A stretch of DNA of 33,322 nucleotides, from the NCBI GenBank assembly GCA_036835375.1, contig DAITMB010000051.1:1-33322 (forward strand), given 5' to 3'. Position 1 is the first letter of the stretch. Each line of letters opens with the position of its first letter. Shown here piece after piece: positions 1-8,943 of this stretch. The notes beneath the pieces were generated by a model. The model ran no database searches, had not been told where the DNA came from, and worked only from the letters and a program-made list of their open reading frames with translations. This DNA is from JANQTF01 sp036835375 (GTDB lineage: Bacteria > Bacteroidota > Bacteroidia > J057). Made by a program: the position numbers and the translations under genes.

Positions 1-43
1 TCTTCGCCTCGAAAAGCTGGAACGGCTTCTCATCAAGGAGTAA
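1..43 (+). CDS. 3' end of a coiled-coil-ended protein (partial)
   Basis: The frame starting at base 2 reads LRLEKLERLLIKE and then stops at 41-43. Leucines fall at heptad-like spacing among charged residues, so this looks like a C-terminal coiled coil. The neighbouring gene ends in a similar way (QEARLQQLEAMVRELS). It is therefore plausible that the upstream gene is another S74-type fibre protein lying in tandem, but only 13 residues are visible and the family is inference. Confidence 0.5.
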   Translation, partial: LRLEKLERLLIKE

Positions 44-109
44 TTGATTCAACACTTCTCACCATCTTCCACCCGCTCTCTTCACCTCACTTACCCACAC
101 TTAATTCCC

Positions 110-2647
110 ATGAAAAAAGCTTTCCAATCAGCTCTCTTGCTCACCGTGGCGCTCATGAGTTGCCTCGTTGCCTGGGCTCAGCCACAAGGCTTTCAATATC
201 AAGGCGTAGCCCGCGACGCGGGCGGCGCTATTTTGGCGAATGAGTCCCTCAACCTTCGCTTCGTGATCCGTGAAGGAAGTGCCGGAGGGACCAATGTTTT
301 TGAAGAGACGCACACCCCTACCACCAATGACCTGGGTTTGTTCGCCGTGGTGATCGGTGAGGGAGTGCCTGTATCGGGCAATTTTGACCTGGACTGGCTC
401 TCAGATCAGTACTTTTTGGAAGTACAAATCAATGGCGCTTCAATCCCCGCTACGCGACTTTCTGCAGTGCCCTACGCCAAAGTCGCTACGGATATGAGAC
501 TTGACCATCTTGAAGACGTAAGCAACGCCGCCCCGGCCAATGGCCAGGTCCTGAAGTGGAATGGAAGTGAATGGGCACCCGCGGTGGATAACACAGGTGG
601 CGGAGGAGGTCCCACGTACTCAGCAGGAGATGGCATAGCCATTTCAGGCGCGAACGCCATATCGGCGACCCTTGGTACATCAATTCAAACCGCCGAACTG
701 GATAACCTATCGGTCACCGATGCCAAACTGGCCAACAACGCCGTGACGACAACCAAGATCGCGGCGAATGCCGTCACCACAACCCAAATTGCCAACAATG
801 CTGTTACCACGGGTAAGATCGGGCCTGGCGCAGTGACCACAGCCCAAATCGCAGCCAATGCTGTCACTACGGCCCAGATCGCTGCCAATGCCGTCACCAC
901 AGCCCAAATCGCCAACGGCGCCGTTACTGCTGCTAAGCTCAACCAGAGTGGTGCCGCGAATGGGCAGGTGCTCAAATGGAATGGTACAGCGTGGGCACCC
1001 GCTGTCGACAATGCAGGGGGAGGTGGTCCCACGTACACGGCAGGGGATGGAATTGCCATCTCGGGCGCGAATGCCATCTCGGCGACCCTCGGCACCTCGA
1101 TCCAGACCGCAGAACTCGACGACCTATCGGTCAATTCCGCCAAGCTCGCCAACAATGCCGTGGTCACCGCCAAAATCCTTGACAACGCGGTCACTACTCC
1201 CAAAATCGCCAACAACGCCATCACCACCGTCAAAATTGCCGCCAGTGCGGTGACAACCAACGAACTGGCCAACAACGCCGTCACGACTGCTAAAATCGCC
1301 GCTAGTGCGGTGACCGCCAATGAACTGGCCAACAACGCCGTCACCACGGCCAAAATCGCCAATGGTGCCGTCACCACGGCCAAATTGGGCCAGAGCGGTG
1401 CAGCCAATGGGCAGGTACTTAAGTGGAACGGTGCAGCCTGGGCACCCGCTGCGGACGATGCCGGCGGTGCCAGCCAATGGACGACTACTGGTAACAACAT
1501 CCATTATACCACGGGAAATGTGGGAATTGGCGATGCAACCCCAGCCAATACCCTGACGGTGGGCAATGGGGATAAATTCCAAGTGTCCGGAATTGATGGG
1601 GATATCCTTCTCACCGATCCGCAGGGAACCCTCCGGTTTCCGGCAGTGACGGTGAGCAATGCAGCACCCATGATTCAGATGTTTACTTCCGGAACACAAA
1701 ACGCCAGCCGAATGGTGATTTCTCATTCACCGTCATTCCCAAATTGGGGTCTTGAATACAAAGATACCACCGATGTGTTCTACTTCCGGGATAGTGGCAC
1801 GCGCAAATTTGCCTTTGAACTGGGCAGTGGCAGAATGGGTATCGGGGTGGAGAATCCCGTATTTCCACTGGATATGACTGGACGTATGCGCATTCGTTCA
1901 ACAGGAAACATTAATAATTCCCCTGGAATCTGGTTTCAGAACAATGCGGGTACCTTCGATCGCGCTTTCTTAGGCATGTCGGCACCAGACTCTGTGATCG
2001 GCATTTTCAGCCAGCACTTGAACAAATGGGCCATCGAATTTGAGGTGATGCGCGAGCCGCGTATTGGCATCAACATCCCTGCTGGCAGCCCGCCCCGCGC
2101 TGAACTGCACCTGTACCACACCAACTTTGGCGGCAGCAATGACGGGATTCGTATCCAGAATGAAGGAGCCAATGGCCACTATTGGAACCTCTATACCTCC
2201 AACACCACGGGTCACTTCGAGTTTTTCAAACAAGGGATCAAGCGTGCTACCATTAATCTAACATCCGGCGCCTATACTGCCGTTTCAGATGCGCGACTGA
2301 AAACCAATGTGAGCCTACTGGGCAGTGTGCTGCCTCAGGTGATGAACCTTCAGGCCAAAACGTACCAGTACACTGATTCTGAGGATCCGCGTTATTTCAC
2401 CGGGTTCATCGCCCAAGAGCTGGAAAAAGAGTTTCCACAGTTTGTGTATTTCGGCGGCGACGACCAGAAGTACTACACCGTGGATTACGCCGGCATGAGT
2501 GTGGTGGCACTCAAAGCCATTCAGGAACAACAGTCGGTGATCGACGCGCAAGCTGCTCAGCTGGCCTCACAAGAGGCGCGATTGCAGCAGCTTGAGGCAA
2601 TGGTGCGCGAGCTAAGCGCCAGAACAGCACACGACGGTGAAAAGTAG
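110..2647 (+). CDS. Modular fibre-like exported protein with C-terminal S74 chaperone domain
   Basis: The start is placed at ATG 110 because it begins a clear signal peptide (MKKAFQSALLLTVALMSCLVAWAQ); an upstream in-frame TTG at 44 gives a poor N-terminus. The product is 845 residues. After an N-terminal beta domain (about 24-130) come two copies of a large module (GQVLKWNG, a Gly-rich linker, SAGDGIAISGANAISATLG), each followed by 10-residue repeats of the NNAVTTAKIA type. A third GQVLKWNG copy leads into a VGIG-type beta region. The C-terminus carries SDARLKTN with S726 and K731. The same Ser/Lys spacing forms the self-cleavage dyad of peptidase S74 intramolecular chaperones known from phage endosialidase tailspikes. 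A coiled coil closes the protein. Such proteins trimerise; here an exported surface fibre or adhesin is likely. Its ligand is unknown. Confidence 0.85.
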   Translation: MKKAFQSALLLTVALMSCLVAWAQPQGFQYQGVARDAGGAILANESLNLRFVIREGSAGGTNVFEETHTPTTNDLGLFAVVIGEGVPVSGNFDLDWLSDQYFLEVQINGASIPATRLSAVPYAKVATDMRLDHLEDVSNAAPANGQVLKWNGSEWAPAVDNTGGGGGPTYSAGDGIAISGANAISATLGTSIQTAELDNLSVTDAKLANNAVTTTKIAANAVTTTQIANNAVTTGKIGPGAVTTAQIAANAVTTAQIAANAVTTAQIANGAVTAAKLNQSGAANGQVLKWNGTAWAPAVDNAGGGGPTYTAGDGIAISGANAISATLGTSIQTAELDDLSVNSAKLANNAVVTAKILDNAVTTPKIANNAITTVKIAASAVTTNELANNAVTTAKIAASAVTANELANNAVTTAKIANGAVTTAKLGQSGAANGQVLKWNGAAWAPAADDAGGASQWTTTGNNIHYTTGNVGIGDATPANTLTVGNGDKFQVSGIDGDILLTDPQGTLRFPAVTVSNAAPMIQMFTSGTQNASRMVISHSPSFPNWGLEYKDTTDVFYFRDSGTRKFAFELGSGRMGIGVENPVFPLDMTGRMRIRSTGNINNSPGIWFQNNAGTFDRAFLGMSAPDSVIGIFSQHLNKWAIEFEVMREPRIGINIPAGSPPRAELHLYHTNFGGSNDGIRIQNEGANGHYWNLYTSNTTGHFEFFKQGIKRATINLTSGAYTAVSDARLKTNVSLLGSVLPQVMNLQAKTYQYTDSEDPRYFTGFIAQELEKEFPQFVYFGGDDQKYYTVDYAGMSVVALKAIQEQQSVIDAQAAQLASQEARLQQLEAMVRELSARTAHDGEK
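734..943 (+). repeat. Seven 30-bp units coding for NNAVTTxKIA-type decapeptides
   Basis: Seven consecutive 10-residue units read NNAVTTTKIA, ANAVTTTQIA, NNAVTTGKIG, PGAVTTAQIA, ANAVTTAQIA (twice) and NGAVTAAKLN. The regular hydrophobic/Thr pattern suggests a repetitive beta or trimeric fibre shaft. Confidence 0.85.
1151..1390 (+). repeat. Eight 30-bp units, second decapeptide block
   Basis: Eight 10-residue units run from NNAVVTAKIL to NGAVTTAKLG. Two units of the ASAVTxNELA type alternate with NNAVTTAKIA, indicating duplication of a 20-residue pair. Confidence 0.85.
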
Positions 2648-2793
2648 TTGGCTTTAGAGTTGTCAAAACCCTTGAAGTAAGAAGTTCCAGTCGGTAGTTT
2701 AATCCCACGAGCCAACAAAAAATTTTCCCTGGATCTTCTCCAAGAGAATTTCTAAAAGGTAAATTTCCAGGATTCGCCAGCTAAGGCGATAAA

Positions 2794-2824
2794 ACATGGG
2801 CTCGATCATCTGATGATCGGGCCC
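2794..2824 (-). terminator. Intrinsic terminator of the leftward cluster
   Basis: Arms 2798-2808 and 2814-2824 pair over 11 bp with one G-U and a 5-base loop. On the minus strand the stem is followed after three bases by TTTT. The hairpin overlaps the stop codon of the zinc-ribbon gene, so the U-run is short and the call is moderate. Confidence 0.5.
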
Positions 2825-3036
2825 TTGGTGCCAAAATGCTTCTGCCATATTTTCTGGAGCTTGCTCAGATCGGCTTCCTTGATCCAGCGCTCGATGTAGC
2901 CACACTCTATACACACCCAGCACTCCGATTTGAAGGATTTTAGGGTCTTGGGCCAATAATATGATCCTCCACTTGCATCCTGCAAGCGTGCCATTTTGGA
3001 GGCTTTACATTTTGCACAAGCTGATGGTTGTGGCAT
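2806..3036 (-). CDS. Small zinc-ribbon protein
   Basis: The product is 76 residues with two CxxC knuckles, CAKC at 7-10 and CIEC at 42-45, the second followed by GYIERW. This is the usual arrangement of a single four-cysteine zinc ribbon, and the final helix (DLSKLQKIWQKH) resembles small Bacteroidota zinc-ribbon proteins of unknown role. It starts 40 bases after the hydrolase gene stop on the same strand, and a terminator overlaps its end, so it is probably the last gene of the cluster. No catalytic residues are seen. Function is unknown; a nucleic-acid or protein contact is only a guess. Confidence 0.6.
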   Translation of the reverse strand: MPQPSACAKCKASKMARLQDASGGSYYWPKTLKSFKSECWVCIECGYIERWIKEADLSKLQKIWQKHFGTKGPIIR

Positions 3037-3076
3037 AGGCGTCGTGTATCAAGTGAATGATTGTAAGATCAACTCT

Positions 3077-4294
3077 CTATTGGGCCAGACTCATTTCCAG
3101 CTCCCGATTTGAAACTGTATCGGGTTGGGCGATGGGACTGATTTCGCGGGCAATCGCCTGAATCAACGGCAAGTGTTCGGCCTCTTCTGTTCCTGTTTTC
3201 ACAATCACGACCCGCCGAGCAGGATTCACATACACCACTTGACCCATGTAGCCCGATGCCATGTACTCGCCTTCCGTTCCTTGGGGAATCCACCAGTGAT
3301 ATTGATAGCCTGTATCCCCAGAATCTTTGAGGGGATGCGATTCCCCTGGCTCAATGCGCGTAGCCTCTGCAATCCAGTCAGCATTCACAATTTGCTGCCC
3401 GTTAAAAGTTCCTTCGTGGAGATGAAGCAAGCCAAATCGCGCATAATCTCGTAGGGTCGCGTTCAAAAACCCTAAGGCGATTTCAGTTCCGTATTCGTCT
3501 GTGTTCCAGAAAGCTGATTGCTCGGCACCCATGGGCTTCCAAATTTTTTCCTCCAGCACACTTGAGAGGCTTTTGCCATACAGCTCGGAGAGCATCACAC
3601 AGAGCACAATGGTGTTGATGCTCTGGTATTCGAAGGTCTCGCCGGCCTTTTGTTTTGGGCCAAATCCCGTGATCCACTCTTTCAGCGGCTGGTAGTAAGC
3701 AAATTGGGCAAACATCATTTGGTTGATGTCGGAATCAGGATCCTCATACTTTTCGCTGAATTGAATCCCCGAAGCCATTTGAAGCAGGTGCTGTATGCTC
3801 ACGCCTTCGAAACCCGTGCCCCGAAGCGAAGGCAAGTATTGATCTACCGGATCGTGGATGTCTTTGATTTTTCCTTCATGAAGCGCTATGCCCACGAGGG
3901 TGGAAGTGACAGATTTGCTCACGGAGAAGGAAGTGAGTCGCGAGTGCTGATCAGCACCGAGAAAGTAATTTTCATACAAAATGCTGTCGTTTCGCAAGAC
4001 GAGGAATCCCGTCGTGGACATCGAAGCCAGGATTTCTTCGAGCGATTGCTCGCGACCCTCCCAGGTCATGGAGAAGGAAAAGGGCTGCTCGCTGGTTGGA
4101 AGGGGAGAAGGTGTGTCAGAGGCCGCGATGGAGTTGGAAGGAAAAATGGCGGACATGTTGCGAAAGTTCTCGGGCTTCCGCTCGGTCTCCATGAGGGTCA
4201 TCATCGGCCGAAAGCGGATGAAGTACACCCCAACCAAAAACAGCAGAACGGATCCCACAAAGATCAACAAGTACTTGAACCAACGAGATTTCAT
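3077..4294 (-). CDS. Class C beta-lactamase-like serine hydrolase
   Basis: The start is set at ATG 4294, giving 405 residues that open with a single membrane anchor (about 6-27). A longer frame would overlap the upstream dipeptidase gene. The catalytic SxxK motif is SVSK (S124, K127) in the context TSFSVSKSVTS. A Tyr motif FEYQSIN (Y223, S225, N227) and the late GYMGQVVYVNP segment complete the serine beta-lactamase fold. The WxPMGAE segment is typical of esterase or 6-aminohexanoate-dimer-hydrolase-like members. These enzymes hydrolyse esters, amides or D-amino acid peptides, and few are true beta-lactamases. It is likely anchored in the inner membrane facing the periplasm. The substrate cannot be read from sequence. 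It follows a peptidase gene by 44 bases. Confidence 0.85.
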   Translation of the reverse strand: MKSRWFKYLLIFVGSVLLFLVGVYFIRFRPMMTLMETERKPENFRNMSAIFPSNSIAASDTPSPLPTSEQPFSFSMTWEGREQSLEEILASMSTTGFLVLRNDSILYENYFLGADQHSRLTSFSVSKSVTSTLVGIALHEGKIKDIHDPVDQYLPSLRGTGFEGVSIQHLLQMASGIQFSEKYEDPDSDINQMMFAQFAYYQPLKEWITGFGPKQKAGETFEYQSINTIVLCVMLSELYGKSLSSVLEEKIWKPMGAEQSAFWNTDEYGTEIALGFLNATLRDYARFGLLHLHEGTFNGQQIVNADWIAEATRIEPGESHPLKDSGDTGYQYHWWIPQGTEGEYMASGYMGQVVYVNPARRVVIVKTGTEEAEHLPLIQAIAREISPIAQPDTVSNRELEMSLAQ

Positions 4295-4338
4295 TTTTTG
4301 TAAGCGTAAGATTGAAATGGGGGAGGAAGAAGAGGAGC

Positions 4339-5406
4339 TTAGCTCCACGTTTTTTCGAGAAATCGGAGCACGTTGTGAGAAAAAATTTGATCAATAGCTT
4401 GTGGCGTATAGCCTCTGGAGGCCAGAATGGATACCAACTTGGGCACATCACCGATGTCTCCCAAATCATCCGGGGATTGATTCCGTCCAAATCCACCATC
4501 GAGGTCGGAGCCAATCGCCACTTGATCGGCATTGCCTGCAAGTTGACAGACATGGTCGATGTGGTCGGCTACGGCCTCCAGCGTCAATCCGATGTCGCCA
4601 GGCACTGAGACGCCTCGCACCCAACCCGGCACCAGCATCCATGCATCCATCACAATGCCGATCACGGCACCTCTCGCTAGCAACGCTCGATACATTTCAT
4701 CGCTGGCTTGTCGCTCGTTGGGCACCAGCGCGCGTGAATTGTGATGACTCGACCAAATGGCACCTTCAAATAAGTCGAGCGCTTCCCAAAAGGACTCATC
4801 ACACAGGTGCGTTGCATCCAGAATCATCCCTAATTGCTGCATTTCTCGTAGCAGCTCTCTTCCACGTAGCGTGATTCCCCCCCTGGCCTCAGTACCATTA
4901 GCATAGATTCCTGGCCCATAGTGTGCAGGTCCGATGGCCCGCAACCCTTGCTCATAGGCTACGCGGAGATGTTCCATGCTCAAGATGCTATCTGCGCCTT
5001 CGAGGCTCATCACATACCCGATGGCGGTACCCTGTGGATCGGTCTGCCATTGTGCGAGGTGGGCCTGCAGCGATGCCAAATCGCAAATTTGCCTCAGCGC
5101 GCCCTTTTGCTCCATGACGCGATACCACGCAAGCTGCCCCTGAGTCTGTGCCCAGGCCTGTTCTGGCGACTGCCAACCTGCCACAGGAAACTGTGATTGG
5201 CTGTGTCGGGCGATGAGGGTTGCGACACATAGTCCGAGATTCCCCCGCCGCATCGCCGGAAAATTGACCATGCCCTGCCCGCGATCTGGCTTGTCTGTCA
5301 ACCCGACCTCTCGTTCCCTGAGTTCATCGGTATCCAGGCGCAAATCCCGATTCCATTCCATGGCATTCATGGCGAGGTCGAGGTGCATGTCGAGGTAAAA
5401 AGGCAT
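4339..5406 (-). CDS. Membrane dipeptidase family (peptidase M19)
   Basis: A 355-residue metallopeptidase of the renal dipeptidase family, near the usual length. The zinc and catalytic ligands are all present: HxD at H8/D10, E136 in SLEGAD, H200 in DATH, H221/H222 in SSHHNSR, and D301 in GSDLDGG. The family cleaves dipeptides, often with a D-residue or dehydro side at the C-terminal position. No signal peptide is seen, so it is probably cytoplasmic. It begins 4 bases after the end of the TPR gene, which implies co-transcription and perhaps coupled translation. Confidence 0.9.
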   Translation of the reverse strand: MPFYLDMHLDLAMNAMEWNRDLRLDTDELREREVGLTDKPDRGQGMVNFPAMRRGNLGLCVATLIARHSQSQFPVAGWQSPEQAWAQTQGQLAWYRVMEQKGALRQICDLASLQAHLAQWQTDPQGTAIGYVMSLEGADSILSMEHLRVAYEQGLRAIGPAHYGPGIYANGTEARGGITLRGRELLREMQQLGMILDATHLCDESFWEALDLFEGAIWSSHHNSRALVPNERQASDEMYRALLARGAVIGIVMDAWMLVPGWVRGVSVPGDIGLTLEAVADHIDHVCQLAGNADQVAIGSDLDGGFGRNQSPDDLGDIGDVPKLVSILASRGYTPQAIDQIFSHNVLRFLEKTWS

Positions 5407-5410
5407 GAGC

Positions 5411-6508
5411 TTAGCGATTTTTGGCGGTCAACTCATTGACTGCATCGATAAAGTCTTGATTGTCAGGCTTCAGGCGCAGGGCGGTCTCGTAGTGGCTCAG
5501 CGCGCTATTGATGTCCTGATATTTTTCCTGAATGGATCCCAGCCAAAAGTGTGCTTCGGCGTAATCGGGCTTTAGTTCCAGACATTTCTGAAAATCTGCT
5601 GTAGCCAGATCAATGCGTTGACCGCCAAGCAAGTAGGTAAAGCCCCTGCTAAAATAAGCATCCAGATAGCGAGGATCGGAATTGATCGCAATGGTAAAGG
5701 CTTCTGACGCGCCATTGATCGCCTCTGCGAATACCTGGGTCTGCGCCAGCTGATCAGTCTTGAGGGCTTTGGACAACATGCGGGAACCTTTCTGATATTG
5801 TCCCAGGGGATGAGAGGGGTAATGCCTGAGGAGCCGATCGTTGTAGCGCTGTGCGTCTTGCTCCGAGCGAAGCTGCTCAAAGTACACCCCGTGGATTTGC
5901 GTGAGGGCTTTGACGAACAAAGAATCCAAGTCCAGTGCTTTGCGGTAAAGGTTCACCGCTTTGGAGGGATTGCCGCGAGATTCTTCCAGAAACCCCAGCG
6001 CAAAGATGTACATGGGTTCCTTGGAATTCAACTCGGCTGCTTGTTCAAAAGCCTTGATGGCTTGCGGATATGCCTTTTGAAAAAGGAGTTGTTGTCCCAA
6101 TTCGTAGTACACTTCCGGATCCTGAGTGCCAAGAGACGAAGCTTTTTGAAAAGATTCCAAAGACAGCGCATTGTCCGGGATGGACTTAGCAAACAACCCC
6201 TGGAGGTAATATAAGTCCGGACTTTGAGGATAGAGCTGAAGGGCCCGCTGAATGTCTTTTAGTGCTGCCGTGAAGCTGTCCATCCTGAAATAGCTCATGG
6301 CTCGCTCTTCCAGCAATCCGTAGTCTGTGGGGCGATCGCCGATAAGTTTGCTGAGGCGAGCAATGGTTTCCTCAGGCTTCTCTTCCGTCTGCACCTCGGT
6401 GATTCTCTCGCTGGAAGCAAGATCTGCGCTCGCAGAGGTCTCGGTTTTGTATTCGCAGGCCAGCAAAATAAGCACTGGCAGCGCAAAAAATAGGATTCGA
6501 AGTTGCAT
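5411..6508 (-). CDS. TPR-repeat lipoprotein
   Basis: The product is 365 residues. The N-terminus is a lipoprotein signal with lipobox LLAC (C18). The rest is a series of tetratricopeptide repeats, for example from residue 68 on (ERAMSYFRMDSFTAALKDIQRALQLYPQ) and near the end (AHFWLGSIQEKYQDINSALSHYETALRLKP). At least six units can be counted. TPR arrays act as protein-binding scaffolds; the partner is not evident. It sits 36 bases downstream of tilS and 4 bases upstream of the dipeptidase gene. Confidence 0.85.
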   Translation of the reverse strand: MQLRILFFALPVLILLACEYKTETSASADLASSERITEVQTEEKPEETIARLSKLIGDRPTDYGLLEERAMSYFRMDSFTAALKDIQRALQLYPQSPDLYYLQGLFAKSIPDNALSLESFQKASSLGTQDPEVYYELGQQLLFQKAYPQAIKAFEQAAELNSKEPMYIFALGFLEESRGNPSKAVNLYRKALDLDSLFVKALTQIHGVYFEQLRSEQDAQRYNDRLLRHYPSHPLGQYQKGSRMLSKALKTDQLAQTQVFAEAINGASEAFTIAINSDPRYLDAYFSRGFTYLLGGQRIDLATADFQKCLELKPDYAEAHFWLGSIQEKYQDINSALSHYETALRLKPDNQDFIDAVNELTAKNR

Positions 6509-6544
6509 GGAACAAAGCTAAGAGGAAGCGCCTGAAATGGAAAA

Positions 6545-7888
6545 TCAATCGGCAGGTTCTATTTCAAGGCGCAGGACAGAAGATCCAGGCTGAACTCGCA
6601 CCCGCTCCGCAATGCGAAAGTCAGATAACAACACAATCCCTTCGGCATCTTCCAGGACCCAAGCCCTCGCTTTCTGTGCTGGCCGATATCGGTTGTCGAT
6701 CATAATGTCACTCAGGAGCTTGTTTCCCTGCATTCCCAGCGGTTGCATGGCGTCCTGCTGCTGCCAGGGCCTGAGCGTGAGCGGATAGCGGATAGCCGTT
6801 TCCGCCAGGTAATGGGTATGCGCTTCTCCTCCCCAAGATGTTGGTGCCAGCGTCTGCGTGACACGAATGCGACGGCCACACAAGCTAGCCTCCCATGGGA
6901 GATCAGCTTGGCTCAATACCTGAGTTCCCGCTGCAAAGAGAGATTGAGGAATCCACTGGAACAGGTCCCGCCCCTGAATCAGCACTCCCTCTCCGAACGC
7001 ATGTATTTTTCCCGGTGGAGCTTGAGCCAGCGCTACCCCAGCCCAGAGGTCGTGGCCATGCCAGCCCCAAGTCTCCAAGACCTGTGCGATCATCACTGGC
7101 AAATGGTCTCGATGTGCAGGAGAGAGTTCGGCCCAGGAAAAAGTATGTATTCCTTGCGCAAATCGCTGACCGGGCTGAATCAGCGGCTCCATCAGCGAGC
7201 GAAGGAAGCCGAGTTGCTGAAAGTACCAATCGGCTCGTTTCAGCACCTGATCCTCGGCTTGCGGATGGACCAGTCGAAGGGCAGGCAGGACTTCATGGCG
7301 CACGCGGTTGCGAAGGTAGTCTTGCTTCTGGTTGCTGCTGTCTTCGCGCCAAGGCTGATTCCAAGCTTGGAGCGCTGCCTGGATGGTAGATTTCCGGAGG
7401 GACAAAAAGGGCCGAAGGTAATGCCCTCGCTGAGCTGGGATGGGCAAAAAGAGCGAAGGACTGTTTCCGCGAAGCCACGAGAGGAGCAGCGACTCGGCTT
7501 GATCTTCGAGGTGATGCGCTGTGAGGCAACAGGTGTAGCGATGCGTCTCAATGATCTCTTCAAAAAATTGGTACCGAATAGCTCGAGCCACTGCTTGGAG
7601 GGAAGCGCCCGCGGTCCATGTCTCTACCGGCACCTGCAAGACGTGGCAAGGGACCTTCCATTGTTCAGCCAAACTTCTCACAAATGCCTCTTCCTCATCC
7701 GATTCAGCCCCTCGTAATCGATAATTCACGTGAGCCAGGGCCATCGGGAGGTCAAGACGCCGGACCGCAGCAGCGAGCCCCACGGAATCGCTACCGCCGC
7801 TACAAGCCACCAGTAAAGTGCCTGGGTTTATGTCATACAGACTGTGCTGGAGTGCCGAAAGCAGCAATTGTGTGGGATGAGACGTCAT
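6545..7888 (-). CDS. tilS: tRNA(Ile)-lysidine synthetase
   Basis: The product is 447 residues from ATG 7888; an alternative ATG at 7918 adds ten residues with no family resemblance. The PP-loop ATP pyrophosphatase motif SGGSDS lies at 30-35, followed by AHVNYRLRGAESDEEEAFV and AHHLEDQAESLLLSWLRG, all typical of TilS. The C-terminal domain has RPWQQQDAMQPLGMQGNKLLSDIMID. The enzyme attaches lysine to C34 of the CAU-anticodon tRNA-Ile so that it reads AUA, and it is essential in most bacteria. It is the first gene of the leftward cluster. Confidence 0.95.
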   Translation of the reverse strand: MTSHPTQLLLSALQHSLYDINPGTLLVACSGGSDSVGLAAAVRRLDLPMALAHVNYRLRGAESDEEEAFVRSLAEQWKVPCHVLQVPVETWTAGASLQAVARAIRYQFFEEIIETHRYTCCLTAHHLEDQAESLLLSWLRGNSPSLFLPIPAQRGHYLRPFLSLRKSTIQAALQAWNQPWREDSSNQKQDYLRNRVRHEVLPALRLVHPQAEDQVLKRADWYFQQLGFLRSLMEPLIQPGQRFAQGIHTFSWAELSPAHRDHLPVMIAQVLETWGWHGHDLWAGVALAQAPPGKIHAFGEGVLIQGRDLFQWIPQSLFAAGTQVLSQADLPWEASLCGRRIRVTQTLAPTSWGGEAHTHYLAETAIRYPLTLRPWQQQDAMQPLGMQGNKLLSDIMIDNRYRPAQKARAWVLEDAEGIVLLSDFRIAERVRVQPGSSVLRLEIEPAD

Positions 7889-8250
7889 AGCAGTCGATTG
7901 AGGCGACAATATCGCCATTCTCTAACACAACTTTTTTCGTAGCCATTCATCCTTGCTGTGAGCCAATTCAACCACGAATTCCCTCGGATGGGTAATTTAT
8001 CATCTGGGTACATGAACCAGTGGAATGTTTGGTTCGTAACTTACAGAAATTCGCTCTTGTAGATCCAGCATTTTCAACTCAGTTGTTCGTCGGACTCAAC
8101 CATTGAAATTGGTTGTTACCTCCAGGTTTTTCCCCATTGAAACCGGAAAGCGGGCATCAGGATCATCTATTTCGCAGCATGTTCCATCAATTGGAACAGT
8201 TCTTGAATGTGTAGAAAAATCCTATCCCCCTTTCGTTTGTTGAGTTACCC
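7889..8250. other. Divergent intergenic region
   Basis: This stretch lies between tilS and a rightward exported protein, so it must carry promoters for both directions. I see no coding frame, RNA gene, or clear TAnnTTTG box at a convincing position. Confidence 0.5.
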
Positions 8251-8943
8251 ATGATGCATTCGCTCCTTCCCCTCCTTGCTAGCTTCTTGTGCCAAATTTC
8301 CTTGGTCCAATCTCCCGAATTTCCTTCACGATATTTGGGCGAGTGGCAATCTACGGCTTCTTCAGATCATCGGATTGAATTTCGATTGGAGGAAGAAATG
8401 CTCTTGTTCCGTCAATTCCCATCAAGTTACAGCGCCTCTTCTTCTGCAGAATGGTTACCGTCATCCTGGCAAGAAGGTATGCTGATTGTAGAAGACGGAA
8501 ACTTCGTTTTTCAGGTGGTGTACCTCGAAGGTGAGCTCAACCTCCGCACCCTGTCTCATGAAGGGCAAGTGATAGGATCGACTAGGTTCTTGCCTCGCCT
8601 CCCACAGCCACAACCGAATGGCGACGTGTTTCTTGCCAATGCCAGCAATGACTACCATACTTATGCGATGGGTGCCATACAAGGCATGCCGGTAGGTAGG
8701 GCCAAAGGCACAGCCTCCATCTTTCGGGTGTACCTCTATCGACAAACAGGAGAACGAAAGGAGTTTGTAGGGAGTCAAGCTTTAAGTCACATGGATGGAT
8801 TCAGGTTTGAAAGCCTTGTTGATGGAAATTATCTTCTGGTATTTTCTGCTCAAGGTCCCACTGGAGTGCAGCCCAATCCGCCCCTACGCTCGGTTGAGAT
8901 CCTACAAGGGAGTGTGGTAGAACAAAATGTGGAGCTTCGCTAA
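8251..8943 (+). CDS. Exported hypothetical protein with beta-rich C-terminal domain
   Basis: The product is 230 residues with an N-terminal signal peptide (LLPLLASFLCQISLVQS). I do not recognise the family. The middle has repeated beta-strand patterns. The last 70 residues (ASIFRVYLYRQTGERKEFVGSQ, then FRFESLVDGNYLLVFSAQGP and VEQNVELR) resemble the prealbumin-like or carboxypeptidase-regulatory beta-sandwich common in secreted Bacteroidota proteins. It is followed by an intrinsic terminator and is probably a single-gene unit. Confidence 0.7.
   Translation: MMHSLLPLLASFLCQISLVQSPEFPSRYLGEWQSTASSDHRIEFRLEEEMLLFRQFPSSYSASSSAEWLPSSWQEGMLIVEDGNFVFQVVYLEGELNLRTLSHEGQVIGSTRFLPRLPQPQPNGDVFLANASNDYHTYAMGAIQGMPVGRAKGTASIFRVYLYRQTGERKEFVGSQALSHMDGFRFESLVDGNYLLVFSAQGPTGVQPNPPLRSVEILQGSVVEQNVELR

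Larger units (their letters stand above)
542..1468 (+). repeat. Three direct copies of a GQVLKWNG module inside the fibre gene
   Basis: Copies begin at 542, 962 and 1409. The first two extend through the GDGIAISGANAISATLGTS segment and into decapeptide repeats; the third is cut after WAPAADDAGG. Spacings are 420 and 447 bases. The 27-base difference equals one extra 30-base repeat unit minus one glycine codon in the linker. Confidence 0.85.

Noticed and set aside
685..1500. Long minus-strand frame opposite the fibre gene repeats
   Set aside because: It mirrors the repetitive plus-strand codons and is hydrophobic Val/Ala/Thr repeat with no family; a shadow of the real gene.
3650..4303. 217-residue plus-strand frame opposite the serine hydrolase
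   Set aside because: The minus strand has full catalytic motifs there; the plus frame has no recognisable domain.
6743..7717. 324-residue plus-strand frame opposite tilS
   Set aside because: tilS motifs are clear on the minus strand; this is composition-driven open frame.
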